Shown here: positions 33,309 through 41,782 of the stretch, piece after piece
Numbering within the stretch: position 1 is the stretch's first letter
Layout of the letters: each line of letters opens with the position of its first letter
DNA from: CAZTDD01 sp964612675
GTDB taxonomy: Bacteria; Hinthialibacterota; Hinthialibacteria; Hinthialibacterales; JAKPRU01
NCBI GenBank assembly: GCA_964612675.1
Contig: CAZTDD010000012.1
Location: forward strand, 16,770 to 80,769
Direction: 5' to 3'
Length of the DNA: 64,000 nt
The notes under the pieces: model-generated
Database searches by the model: none
The model's input: the letters and a program-made list of their open reading frames with translations, nothing else
Told to the model about the DNA's origin: nothing
Made by a program: the position numbers and the translations under genes

Positions 33309-36300
33309 ATGAACACAGAACTAGGCATCCTGATCGTTGATGACGATCCCATGTTCCGGAAGACATTCACGGACATCTTCACGATGAAAGGCTACCGGGC
33401 TCGCTCGACTGCGACCGGTCGTGGAGCGCTCGAAGCGGTCGAAAATGAACCGCCTGCAGTCGCACTCATCGACCTCAAACTTGGAGATATGTCCGGCCTG
33501 GACGTGATTCGGGAACTGAAGACCATTTCTCCTGCGACGGAGTGTATTGTTCTTACCGGCCACGCCTCTCAGGCTTCGGCGATTGAAGCGATCAACATCG
33601 GTGCCTTCAGCTATGTTCAGAAACCCTGTGATGTCGAGCAGCTACTGATCGCGGTTCGCCGTGCTGTAGAAAAACAGGAAAGTGTTAAAGCGCTTCGCGA
33701 GAGCGAACAGCGGTACCGCAATCTCTTCGAGGCGTCTCCGATCTCGGTCTGGCGGGAAGACTTATCGGAGATGAAGAAGTATCTGGATTCTCTTCGCAAA
33801 GGAGGCGTCCGGGATTTCAACGCCTATTTTCGGCGACACCCCGAAAAGATAGCGTACTGCTTTTCGTTGGTAAGAGTCGTCGATGTCAACCAAAGTACTC
33901 TTGCTTTATTCAATGCCGGCGACAAAGAGGAAATAAAGAAAAACATGTCGCATATCCTCGGTGAGGAATCCATCGATTCCTTTCGGGAAGGACTGATCGC
34001 ACTAGCCGAAGGCAAAACCCGTTTCGATTACGAGGGGGTTAATTATACCCTCACCGGAGAGAAGAAGGATGTTGTGCTGCAATTTGCGGTTGTCCCCGGC
34101 CACGAAGCCAGTCTTTCCGAAGTGCTTATATCCATCAACGACATTACGGAGCGGAAGAGAGCGGAAGAGGCCTTATCTCGTCAACTCGAAGTCAATCGGG
34201 CTGTGGCCGAACTCGCACGCTCTGTCATCGCAGCGCACTCCATCGAGGATATTTCCGAACTCGTCTTAGAGCATGCGAAAAGGTTGACGCGTAGTCAGTA
34301 CGGTTATGTCGGGTACATCGACCCATCCACCGGCTATCTGGTGTCTCCGACGCTGACGCGCGATATCTGGGACGAGTGCCAGGTCTCGGACAAGACATTT
34401 GTCTTCGAGGAATTTACGGGGCTATGGGGATGGGTTTTGAACAATCGAGAGCCTCTCCTGACGAATGATGCCACAAGCGACCCTCGCTCCACCGGTATTC
34501 CTACCGGACATATGCCTATCCACCGTTTTCTCTCTGTTCCCGCGACTTTAGGAGGATCTCTTGTCGGGCAGATCGCCCTGGCGAACCCCGAGCGGGACTA
34601 CACGGAGGAGGATCGGGACGTCGCCGAACGGCTCGCATCCCTTTATGCTCTTGTCATCCAGCGTGAGCGCGCCGAAGAGGCGTTGCGAACGGCTCGCGAC
34701 GAGCTCGAGATTCGGGTGGCCGAACGGACCGCGAGTCTACAGCAGGCCAACAAGAAACTTCAAGAAGAAATCAACGAACGCATTAAGGCCGAGAACGCGC
34801 TTCGTGAGAACATCAATTTGTTGAACTCGATCAGCCACGCTCAGTCGCAATTCATCTCACACGTCGATTCGGGCGAGATGTTCCAGGGACTGCTGGAACG
34901 CTTGGTGGACATCACCGATAGCCGATCGGGGTTTATCGGCGAGGTTTTCTATCTGCCTAGCGATAAGCCGTACATGACAACTCATGCTGTTCTGGATTCT
35001 GTGCCGAACCGCGATCCCTGGGTCGACAATCGGGACGGTGTCGAACAGAGCAGTGCATCCGACTATGTTGACTGCTACTTCCAGGAGATCGTGCAGAATC
35101 AAAAACCCATCATCTCCAACGACCCTGCGTCGGATTCCCGGTGGGCCGGACCGACAAGATTTCAAGCTCCTCCGCAGTCGCTTATTGGATTGCCGCTTCT
35201 AATCGGTCAGGAAGTTGTCGGAATCATCGGACTGGCGGACAGGCCGATCGGATACGATGAAAAGATCCTGCATTATCTTCGCCCGTTTCTTACCACATGT
35301 GCCAATTTGATAAAAGCGTATAAAAACGATCAGCAGCGCCGCCGGGCCGAGGAGGCTTTACGGAATATGGCGGAGGGGGTTTCTGCGGTTACCGGTGAGG
35401 CTTTCTTGAATTCTCTCGTTGACTATCTGGCGGAGACTCTTCATGTCGATTATGCCTTTGTTGCAGAGCTGCCGTTTGCCACGGCGGACCGCGTGGATAT
35501 CATCGCCGCACGCGGACATGAATTGATCGAAGATCACCCCACTTACGCGCTTCAGAATATGCCTTGCCAGAATGTCGTTGGAAAGCAGCTCTGCTGCTTC
35601 TCCTACGGTGTACAGGATCTTTTCCCTCATCATCCATTGCTTCAGCAACTGGGTGTCGACAGTTATATCGGAACGCCCCTTTTCGATTCGTCCGGTCGGT
35701 CGCGGGGATTGATCGCGGTGATGCATCGGAAGCCTCTGATGGATGTGGCGATCGCGAAATCGATGCTGCGTGTGTTCGCCACTCGCGCCTCCGCGGAGCT
35801 GGAACGAAAGCGGGCACAGGAGGCCTTGGAGGCGGAACGACAACGGCTGTTCGCCCTTCTCGATACTCTTCCGGCCTTTGTTTATCTTCAGGCCCCGGAT
35901 TATTCCATTCGTTTTGCCAACCGCTATTTCAGAGACCTTTTCGGAGAACCCGACGGTCGTCCGTGTTATGAAATCCTTTATGGTCGCGAAAGCCCCTGTG
36001 AGGGGTGTCCCACGTTTCGTGTGTTCGAAACCGGAATGCCTGGAAGGGTTGAGTTCTCGACAATCCGGGGACGAGCGTACGAAATCTACGATTATCCGTT
36101 TCAAGATATTGACGGCTCCGACCTTGTCCTCGAGCTTGGAATCGATATTACGGAGCGAAAGCGACTCGAAAACGAAGTGCTGGAAATCGGTGAGCGGGAG
36201 CGTCGCCGATTCGGACAAGACCTGCACGACGGGTTGGGGCAGCACCTGACCGGCATAGCCCTCATGAGCAAGGTGCTCGAGAAGAAACTGACTGCCAAGT

Positions 36301-36821
36301 CGATGCCGGAAGCGGAAGATGTCGGCAAAGTCGCAAAACAGATCCAGCAAACCATCAATCAGGCTCGGGTCTTGGCTCGCGGTCTCTCGCCGGTATCTCT
36401 CGAAGCCGACGGCTTCATGTCCGCCGTACAGGAATTGTCGACCAATGTCGATCAGCTGTACGGTGTCTCTTGTCTGTTCCGTTGCGATGAACCTATTCTT
36501 ATTGGGGATAATGCGATGGCTATGCATCTGTATCGTATTGTCCAGGAGGCGGTAAACAACGCCGTAAAACACGGGAAAGCTAACGAAATCCACATCAATT
36601 TGGCGTGCATTTCGGACAACCGCGTCGACCTCTCTATCGAAGATGATGGTGTCGGCCTGTCAGAGGATTTTGCGAACGCCAAAGGGATGGGATTGAATAT
36701 CATGAATTACCGAGCGGCGATGATCGGTGCTACATTGGAGATAGCGCCGCGCGATGGCTCGGGAACCGTCGTCCGCTGTTCGTTCACTCTTCCGCCGGAC
36801 GGTCGGGACGAAACAGGATAG
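33309..36821 (+). CDS. REC-PAS-GAF-GAF-GAF-PAS hybrid histidine kinase of the NarX/HisKA_3 class
   Basis: From the ATG at 33309 the product is 1170 residues, soluble. Order: REC (D55 in LIDLKL, K in VQKPCD), a PAS-like domain (about 135-285), GAF domains at about 295-460, 505-680 and 685-850, a PAS with cysteines in CYEILYGRESPCEGCP (about 855-960), then HisKA_3 with H973 in GQDLHDGLGQHL and an HATPase_c end (NNAVKHGKA, EDDGVGLSE, GMGLNIM). Coiled coils separate the modules. A kinase with an N-terminal receiver can be switched by phosphorylation. The NarL-type regulator starts 3 bases after its stop, so they form a cognate pair. Confidence 0.93.
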   Translation: MNTELGILIVDDDPMFRKTFTDIFTMKGYRARSTATGRGALEAVENEPPAVALIDLKLGDMSGLDVIRELKTISPATECIVLTGHASQASAIEAINIGAFSYVQKPCDVEQLLIAVRRAVEKQESVKALRESEQRYRNLFEASPISVWREDLSEMKKYLDSLRKGGVRDFNAYFRRHPEKIAYCFSLVRVVDVNQSTLALFNAGDKEEIKKNMSHILGEESIDSFREGLIALAEGKTRFDYEGVNYTLTGEKKDVVLQFAVVPGHEASLSEVLISINDITERKRAEEALSRQLEVNRAVAELARSVIAAHSIEDISELVLEHAKRLTRSQYGYVGYIDPSTGYLVSPTLTRDIWDECQVSDKTFVFEEFTGLWGWVLNNREPLLTNDATSDPRSTGIPTGHMPIHRFLSVPATLGGSLVGQIALANPERDYTEEDRDVAERLASLYALVIQRERAEEALRTARDELEIRVAERTASLQQANKKLQEEINERIKAENALRENINLLNSISHAQSQFISHVDSGEMFQGLLERLVDITDSRSGFIGEVFYLPSDKPYMTTHAVLDSVPNRDPWVDNRDGVEQSSASDYVDCYFQEIVQNQKPIISNDPASDSRWAGPTRFQAPPQSLIGLPLLIGQEVVGIIGLADRPIGYDEKILHYLRPFLTTCANLIKAYKNDQQRRRAEEALRNMAEGVSAVTGEAFLNSLVDYLAETLHVDYAFVAELPFATADRVDIIAARGHELIEDHPTYALQNMPCQNVVGKQLCCFSYGVQDLFPHHPLLQQLGVDSYIGTPLFDSSGRSRGLIAVMHRKPLMDVAIAKSMLRVFATRASAELERKRAQEALEAERQRLFALLDTLPAFVYLQAPDYSIRFANRYFRDLFGEPDGRPCYEILYGRESPCEGCPTFRVFETGMPGRVEFSTIRGRAYEIYDYPFQDIDGSDLVLELGIDITERKRLENEVLEIGERERRRFGQDLHDGLGQHLTGIALMSKVLEKKLTAKSMPEAEDVGKVAKQIQQTINQARVLARGLSPVSLEADGFMSAVQELSTNVDQLYGVSCLFRCDEPILIGDNAMAMHLYRIVQEAVNNAVKHGKANEIHINLACISDNRVDLSIEDDGVGLSEDFANAKGMGLNIMNYRAAMIGATLEIAPRDGSGTVVRCSFTLPPDGRDETG

Positions 36822-36824
36822 GCT

Positions 36825-37511
36825 ATGGCTGCACGAAACCGTTCGTATTCTCCAAAAAACAAAGCGCGAATCCTGCTTATCGATGATCATCCCTTGATGC
36901 GTCAGGGACTCTCCCAGCTGATCGATCAGGAAGACGACCTGACTGTGTGTGGAGAGGCCGAAGACGCACACCAGGCGCTTGAACTCGCATCTGAAGTCAA
37001 TGCCGACATCGCCATTGTCGATCTGTCGCTCAAGGGAACCAGCGGCATTGAACTGATCAAGAATCTCAAGGCCATGTATCCCGAACTGCTTGTGTTGGTC
37101 TTGTCTATGCATGATGAATCCGTTTACGCCGAACGCGCTCTCCGGGCGGGAGCAAAAGGATACATCATGAAACAGGAAGCCCCCGAAAATGTTGTGACTG
37201 CTGTTCGGAGGGTTCTGGACGGAGAAATCTTCTTAAGCGAAAACGCTTCCGCTCAATTGCTCAATAAGTTGATTCAAGGCGGCCAGGAGATGTCGAAGTC
37301 TCCCGTCGAATCCCTCAGCGATCGCGAACTCGAGGTGTTCCGTTTGATTGGGCAAGGTTTTGGAACACGAGAGATCGCCGATCAACTGCACCTCAGCATC
37401 AAGACTATCGAAACCTACCGTGCGCACCTCAAAGGAAAACTCAATCTCAAGAAGTCCACAGAACTCGTAAAATACGCCGTCCAATGGGTTGAATCCGAGG
37501 CACAGAGCTAA
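36825..37511 (+). CDS. NarL/FixJ-family response regulator
   Basis: The 228-residue protein has an N-terminal REC domain (LLIDDHPLM, phosphoacceptor D66 in AIVDLSL, Ser in VLSMHD, Lys in YIMKQEAP) and a C-terminal LuxR-type helix-turn-helix (SDRELEVFRLIGQGFGTREI, HLSIKTIETYRAHLKGKL). It is the DNA-binding output of the HisKA_3 kinase encoded 3 bases upstream. Targets are not visible; the esterase and Gfo/Idh/MocA genes downstream are candidates only by proximity. Confidence 0.95.
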   Translation: MAARNRSYSPKNKARILLIDDHPLMRQGLSQLIDQEDDLTVCGEAEDAHQALELASEVNADIAIVDLSLKGTSGIELIKNLKAMYPELLVLVLSMHDESVYAERALRAGAKGYIMKQEAPENVVTAVRRVLDGEIFLSENASAQLLNKLIQGGQEMSKSPVESLSDRELEVFRLIGQGFGTREIADQLHLSIKTIETYRAHLKGKLNLKKSTELVKYAVQWVESEAQS

Positions 37512-37876
37512 CCGAATTTAGACTGGTGCCTTAGATTGGACTGGAGCCTTAGATTGATCCGTCCGGTGGCCACCGTGAAATCGGTCGATAGATACAGATA
37601 ATGACAGGGGTCTGTCACACATAGGAGCGTCAGCGGATAATGCAACGTGCCCTCACCCCGGCCCTCTCCCAGAGGGAGAGGGAGAAGAACTCTCCCGACT
37701 TTTTGCGACCCCGTCAAGACTGGGGAGGATTCGGGTGGGGTTGATAAGTTTAGTTTTTTCAATTCTCTATGTGCCCCCTCAATCTCGGGGATGAAGTGCT
37801 TTTTTGAACACTTTGCCTATTATGACACAGCCTCTCCGCTTGGGGGCGGGAATGCAAGTGTAAAGGAGAAAGAACC
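37512..37876. other. 365-bp gene-free region with repeats
   Basis: No supported gene. It holds a perfect two-unit 18-bp direct repeat with one mismatch at 37521-37538 and 37539-37556, a 12-bp palindrome at 37564-37575, a hairpin 37602-37607/37612-37617, the REP-like element at 37651-37682 and an AT-rich stretch near 37745-37770 that could hold the esterase promoter. The Shine-Dalgarno aaaggag lies just before the esterase ATG. Confidence 0.6.
37651..37682. repeat. REP-like palindromic element, copy 2 (inverted relative to copy 1)
   Basis: Nine-base arms 37662-37670 and 37674-37682 form a perfect palindrome with a 3-base centre, preceded by cctcaccccg. Read on the other strand it matches the element at 17271-17302 including the gggtgagg flank. 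Confidence 0.7.
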
Positions 37877-39094
37877 ATGCGATCTCGTGGAGTTCTTTGT
37901 TTTTGCGTGGCCGTTCTACTGGCTGGTTGTGTGAGTCCTCCCAGTGGAGAGCGTGCGAAAAGCGCCGATCTCCCGTGGGATATGGATTTGCTAACAGAGC
38001 CGCCTCAGTCCTATCCCGCCGAAGGTTTCTCAGAGCGCGGCGTACGTGCATTGTTCTACGAAGGGCTCGACTGGAAGGGAAACTCAACTCGAACCTTTGC
38101 GTGGTATGGTGTGCCGGAGGCTGCCGACGGAGAAGACAAATTCCCGGCAATGGTTCTCGTTCATGGTGGCGGAGGGACCGCTTTCGCGGATTGGGTTCGT
38201 TTGTGGACGGGGCGCGGATATGCCGCGATCGCGATGGATACCTGCGGCTCTATGCCGCGCGGGACTTACGGGAATTGGGAGCGCCATGAATTCGCCGGTC
38301 CACGGGGATGGGGCGGGTTTAACCAACTGGATCTACCCATTCGCGACCAGTGGACGTATCACGCTGTTGCCGATGTCATTCTCGCTCACTCGTTGATTCG
38401 TTCCTTTCCAGAAATCGATGCTGATCGGATCGGTGTTACCGGTATTTCATGGGGCGGCTTTTTGACCTGTATCGTCGCCGGTGTCGATCAGCGTTTCCGT
38501 TTCGCCGCACCTGTGTATGGTTGCGGTCACTACGAATTGAGTGCATTCAGAAGAGTACTCGATAGAATGGAGGATGCGAAGGCTGCAAGGTGGTTACATC
38601 TCTGGGATCCTTCGAGATTTCTTCCCCGATCTTCGATGCCGTTCTTGTGGGTGACAGGGACGAATGATTTTGCCTATCCTCTCGATGCGCTACAGGAATC
38701 CTACCGGCTGCCGTCAAGTCGGCAGAACCTCTCGGTCCGGATTCGAATGCCTCACGCACATGGCGGGCCTGGAGAGAACCCCGACGAGATTCACGCGTTT
38801 GCCGATTTCCATTTAAACGACGGATTACCTCTTCCCCGATTCGTTTCACAGGAACGCGAAGAAAGCGTCTTGTGTGCGACGTTCGATAGTGAAGTCCCCA
38901 TTATTGGGGCTGAATTGCTATTCACCCGCGATACCGGCGAAGTCAACCAACGACTGTGGGAATCGATACCGGCTCGCCTGGAGCCGGAAAAAGGAGAAGT
39001 CGGTGCGGTAATCCCCGAAGGGACAACGATGTGCTTTTTCAACCTGACCGATTCTCGCGGTTTGATTGTGAGCTCAGAGCACGTCACTCTGTAG
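37877..39094 (+). CDS. lipoprotein alpha/beta hydrolase (acetylxylan esterase/dienelactone hydrolase-like)
   Basis: The 405-residue product has a lipoprotein signal with lipobox LLAGC at residues 14-18. The mature enzyme is an alpha/beta hydrolase: oxyanion LVHGGGGTAF, nucleophile elbow GISWGG with S191, acid candidate in WVTGTNDFAYPLD and catalytic histidine in MPHAHGG. The overall layout resembles acetyl-xylan or glucuronoyl esterase-like exported enzymes. A C-terminal beta domain (about 320-405) follows. The ATG is preceded by aaaggag. It would act at the cell envelope, removing ester groups from polysaccharides before uptake; that substrate is inference. Confidence 0.85.
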   Translation: MRSRGVLCFCVAVLLAGCVSPPSGERAKSADLPWDMDLLTEPPQSYPAEGFSERGVRALFYEGLDWKGNSTRTFAWYGVPEAADGEDKFPAMVLVHGGGGTAFADWVRLWTGRGYAAIAMDTCGSMPRGTYGNWERHEFAGPRGWGGFNQLDLPIRDQWTYHAVADVILAHSLIRSFPEIDADRIGVTGISWGGFLTCIVAGVDQRFRFAAPVYGCGHYELSAFRRVLDRMEDAKAARWLHLWDPSRFLPRSSMPFLWVTGTNDFAYPLDALQESYRLPSSRQNLSVRIRMPHAHGGPGENPDEIHAFADFHLNDGLPLPRFVSQEREESVLCATFDSEVPIIGAELLFTRDTGEVNQRLWESIPARLEPEKGEVGAVIPEGTTMCFFNLTDSRGLIVSSEHVTL

Positions 39095-39226
39095 GGCTAT
39101 CCGCATCAACCCGACGGTCCCTTTCTATGCCCGGATTTCCGTGCAAGCATTCTCATCAGTCCGAGTCACCGTAGACCGGAGAACGGACACAAATGCGTTG
39201 ATTGAAAATCCCGGAGGAAAGCCACC

Positions 39227-40510
39227 ATGTCTGGAAAAATCAACAGACGAAAATTCTTGTCGAACACAACCGCTGCTACCGCCGGAGGCGTTGTGGGATT
39301 CCATTTCTTTCCCGCGCGTGTCTTTGGCCGTGGGGGGACGGCTCCCAGCGAGAGAATCGTCATCGGCAACATCGCCGTCGGCGGACGAGGGCGTGGATTT
39401 CTTAAACCGGATATGACCGCCGCGATTTGCGATGTCGATTCAAATCATCTTCAGGCTGCGGGCAAGCTGATTGAGGAACGCGGCGGCAAAGCGGATTTGT
39501 ACAAGGACTACCGCGATCTGCTAGATAGGAAGGACCTGGATGCGGTAGTGATCGCCTCGCCGGACCATTGGCACGGTCTAATGATGATCCACGCATGCGA
39601 GGCCGGAAAGGATGTCTACTGCGAAAAGCCCGCCTGCAAGTTCATTGAAGAAGGCCGTGAAATGGTCAAGGCGGCGAAACGTTACGCTCGGGTTGTTCAG
39701 GTCGGTTCGCAGGGCCGCTCCACCCATGCCGCCAATCGTGCATGCACCTACATCCGTAACGGAAACATCGGGACCGTTCGAAAAATAACCTGTTGGCATT
39801 ACGAGAATCCGGTCGGTGATTGGACGCCGGATTCCGAACCGCCTCCCGAGCTGGATTGGGATATGTGGCTTGGGCCCGCCCGATGGATGGACTACAACCC
39901 AAAGAAGGTCCACTTCAATTTCCGCTGGCTGCTGGATTTCGGCGGCGGTCAGATCCGCGACCGAGGCGCTCATGTCATGAGTGTCGCATTCTGGATCATG
40001 CAGAGCGACCACACCGGCCCTGTCAGTGTCGAGGCCACCGGAGAAGCTCCGCACGAGGGGATTTGGAATTGCCCGACCAAGATGGAAGTGAAATACGAGT
40101 TCAAAGATCCGGATTGGACGATGACCTGGACCCAGCCGGGAGAGAAATTGCTCGATGCTGCGTTCGGCGCGAAGTACTGGGGCGACAACGATACGTTGAT
40201 CGTGACCGGCGGCGACGGCGGCTGCGGGACCGAAGACAAGGCGATGAACTATCAGCCTCCCGCGGACGGTGAGCATGTCTATACAAACACCGGTCACTTC
40301 CTCGATTGGCTTGAATGTGTCAAGACACGCAAAGAACCGATCATGCCCATTGAGGCGGGGCATCGTGTCGCGACGCTCTGTATCCTCGGCAATATCTCAT
40401 TCGTTCTCGGGCGCAAATTGGAGTGGGACCCGGTCAACGAGCAAGTGAAAAACGACGAAGAAGCGAACCGTATGATCCGTATGGCGGGACGCGGCCCGTG
40501 GCATCTGTGA
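39227..40510 (+). CDS. Tat-signal Gfo/Idh/MocA family oxidoreductase (second)
   Basis: The 427-residue protein has a Tat signal (NRRKFLSNT) and a predicted cleavage near residue 35. The NAD(P) fold starts IVIGNIAVGGRGRGF, with AICDVD, the ASPDHWHG motif and the lysine motif CEKPACKFIEEGR. The C-terminal domain contains GGGQIRDRGAHVMSVAFW with the Asp-x-x-x-His pattern. It is clearly related to the other Tat dehydrogenase in this window, but too different to be a recent copy. A ggagg precedes the ATG; the HEAT-repeat gene follows by 19 bp. Confidence 0.93.
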   Translation: MSGKINRRKFLSNTTAATAGGVVGFHFFPARVFGRGGTAPSERIVIGNIAVGGRGRGFLKPDMTAAICDVDSNHLQAAGKLIEERGGKADLYKDYRDLLDRKDLDAVVIASPDHWHGLMMIHACEAGKDVYCEKPACKFIEEGREMVKAAKRYARVVQVGSQGRSTHAANRACTYIRNGNIGTVRKITCWHYENPVGDWTPDSEPPPELDWDMWLGPARWMDYNPKKVHFNFRWLLDFGGGQIRDRGAHVMSVAFWIMQSDHTGPVSVEATGEAPHEGIWNCPTKMEVKYEFKDPDWTMTWTQPGEKLLDAAFGAKYWGDNDTLIVTGGDGGCGTEDKAMNYQPPADGEHVYTNTGHFLDWLECVKTRKEPIMPIEAGHRVATLCILGNISFVLGRKLEWDPVNEQVKNDEEANRMIRMAGRGPWHL

Positions 40511-40529
40511 ATCAAAGGAGGACGAAACG

Positions 40530-41606
40530 ATGACAAAGCAACAAATCTCTCCCAATCGGGCTGCGCAAGCGGTAACGGCAGCTGCGGCTCTAACAACAGC
40601 GTGCGCCACAATGCGACTGAGTGAAACCGAGCAGGATTTTCTGACTCGTTTGCAGAATGAAAACCCGGACGTTCGCTACGCGGCGCTTATCGAGGCTGAC
40701 AAGATGAGTCCGAGTGTCGTTCCCGAACTGGCTATACTCCTTCATGCAGAAGACAGAGGCGTAGCAAAGTCGGCCGGTGAGGCACTTCGATGCCATGTTC
40801 ACGATGCCGCGAAGGATTTTGATAGTGAAAAACGAATCGCTGTGATGAACCAGTTATTGCTGCTGATCGGTGAGGAGCAGCCACGGCAAGTGCGTGTCGA
40901 ATCGATACGCCATCTATCCACTGTGGGTGACGAGCAGGCCGTTCCTCTCGTTGCCCCGCTTCTCACAGATCCAGGGCTGTGCGAAGAGGCGGTCTATTGT
41001 CTGGAAAGAATCCCGGGCCAGGTGTCCTCCGATGCTCTGATCCAGGCGATGAAGGCGGAGACCGGCGATTTCAAAACTCGTCTGATTGCCGCTCTCGGTC
41101 ATCGTAAGGATGAGGCCGCCGTTCGACCGCTCATGTGGGCCATGAGCTCAGGCAATCCCGAGGTCTCTATACCTGCAATGAAAGCGCTTGCCCGGATCGG
41201 CAAGCGAGAGGATGTGGGCGGGGTCAGCCTGCCTGACTTTAATTCGTTGTCGGATCGTCACAAAAGGGCCTTTGCGGACAGTTGGGTACGTTTTCTCGAA
41301 GCGCAGATTGACCAAGGAAACCTCGATGAAGCCGAGCAAACCTATATGTGGATGATGGCGAATTCGGAAGGAGACCATATCAAGTGCGCTGCGATCGTCG
41401 GGCTTGGCAGGCTCAATAGCGCGGATGCGGTCAAGGCCATCATGCAAGGGTTGCGCTCCGACTCATACATCGTACGAGCGACAGCAGAGAAGGTGTTGAT
41501 TTCGATGGAGAGCGATATTGTCGATCGCCAGTTGAGAGACATGTTGCCCAGATTGCAGGGAGATGAAAAGGATCTAATTCAGTCGATCCTCAGTGCCCGC
41601 TCGTAG
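40530..41606 (+). CDS. HEAT-repeat protein
   Basis: The 358-residue product is almost entirely paired helices. HEAT-like units include PDVRYAALIEADKM, RGVAKSAGEALRCHV, QVRVESIRHLSTVGDEQAVPLV, GDFKTRLIAALGHRKDEAAVRPL and NPEVSIPAMKALARIGKRED, with two more near the C-terminus after a short TPR-like pair. The N-terminus (AAQAVTAAAALTTACATM) is Ala-rich with a Cys and could be an atypical lipoprotein or export signal. A strong aaggagg precedes the ATG, and the gap to the dehydrogenase gene is 19 bp, so the two are co-expressed. A scaffold role is likely; no partner is visible. Confidence 0.8.
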   Translation: MTKQQISPNRAAQAVTAAAALTTACATMRLSETEQDFLTRLQNENPDVRYAALIEADKMSPSVVPELAILLHAEDRGVAKSAGEALRCHVHDAAKDFDSEKRIAVMNQLLLLIGEEQPRQVRVESIRHLSTVGDEQAVPLVAPLLTDPGLCEEAVYCLERIPGQVSSDALIQAMKAETGDFKTRLIAALGHRKDEAAVRPLMWAMSSGNPEVSIPAMKALARIGKREDVGGVSLPDFNSLSDRHKRAFADSWVRFLEAQIDQGNLDEAEQTYMWMMANSEGDHIKCAAIVGLGRLNSADAVKAIMQGLRSDSYIVRATAEKVLISMESDIVDRQLRDMLPRLQGDEKDLIQSILSARS

Positions 41607-41710
41607 ATTTGCTTATCTGGGCGGTGAACACGACTTCATCTTCCCTTCAAACCCATTTGGCTCGCGCTGAGATTACGTTTCGCTCGCCCTGGAGTTGGAC
41701 TTCAGGGCGA

Positions 41711-41750
41711 AATTTTGGAGTGCGGCGGCTCCGACGCCGCTTGGGATATG
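41711..41750. repeat. GC-rich palindromic element
   Basis: The hairpin gcggcg/cgccgc at 41722-41740 sits in the context ttttggagtgcggcgg...ccgcttgggat. The flanks on both sides (ttttggagt and ttgggat) resemble a palindromic interspersed element common in PVC-related genomes. It lies in the 176-bp gap between the convergent HEAT and Wzy-like genes and might end transcription. Confidence 0.55.
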
Positions 41751-41782
41751 AAAGTGTTGCATGGTTGGCCAGACAGCGGTCG

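Noticed and set aside
35358..36593. 411-residue minus-strand frame inside the hybrid kinase gene
   Set aside because: Shadow frame opposite GAF, PAS and HisKA_3 domains.
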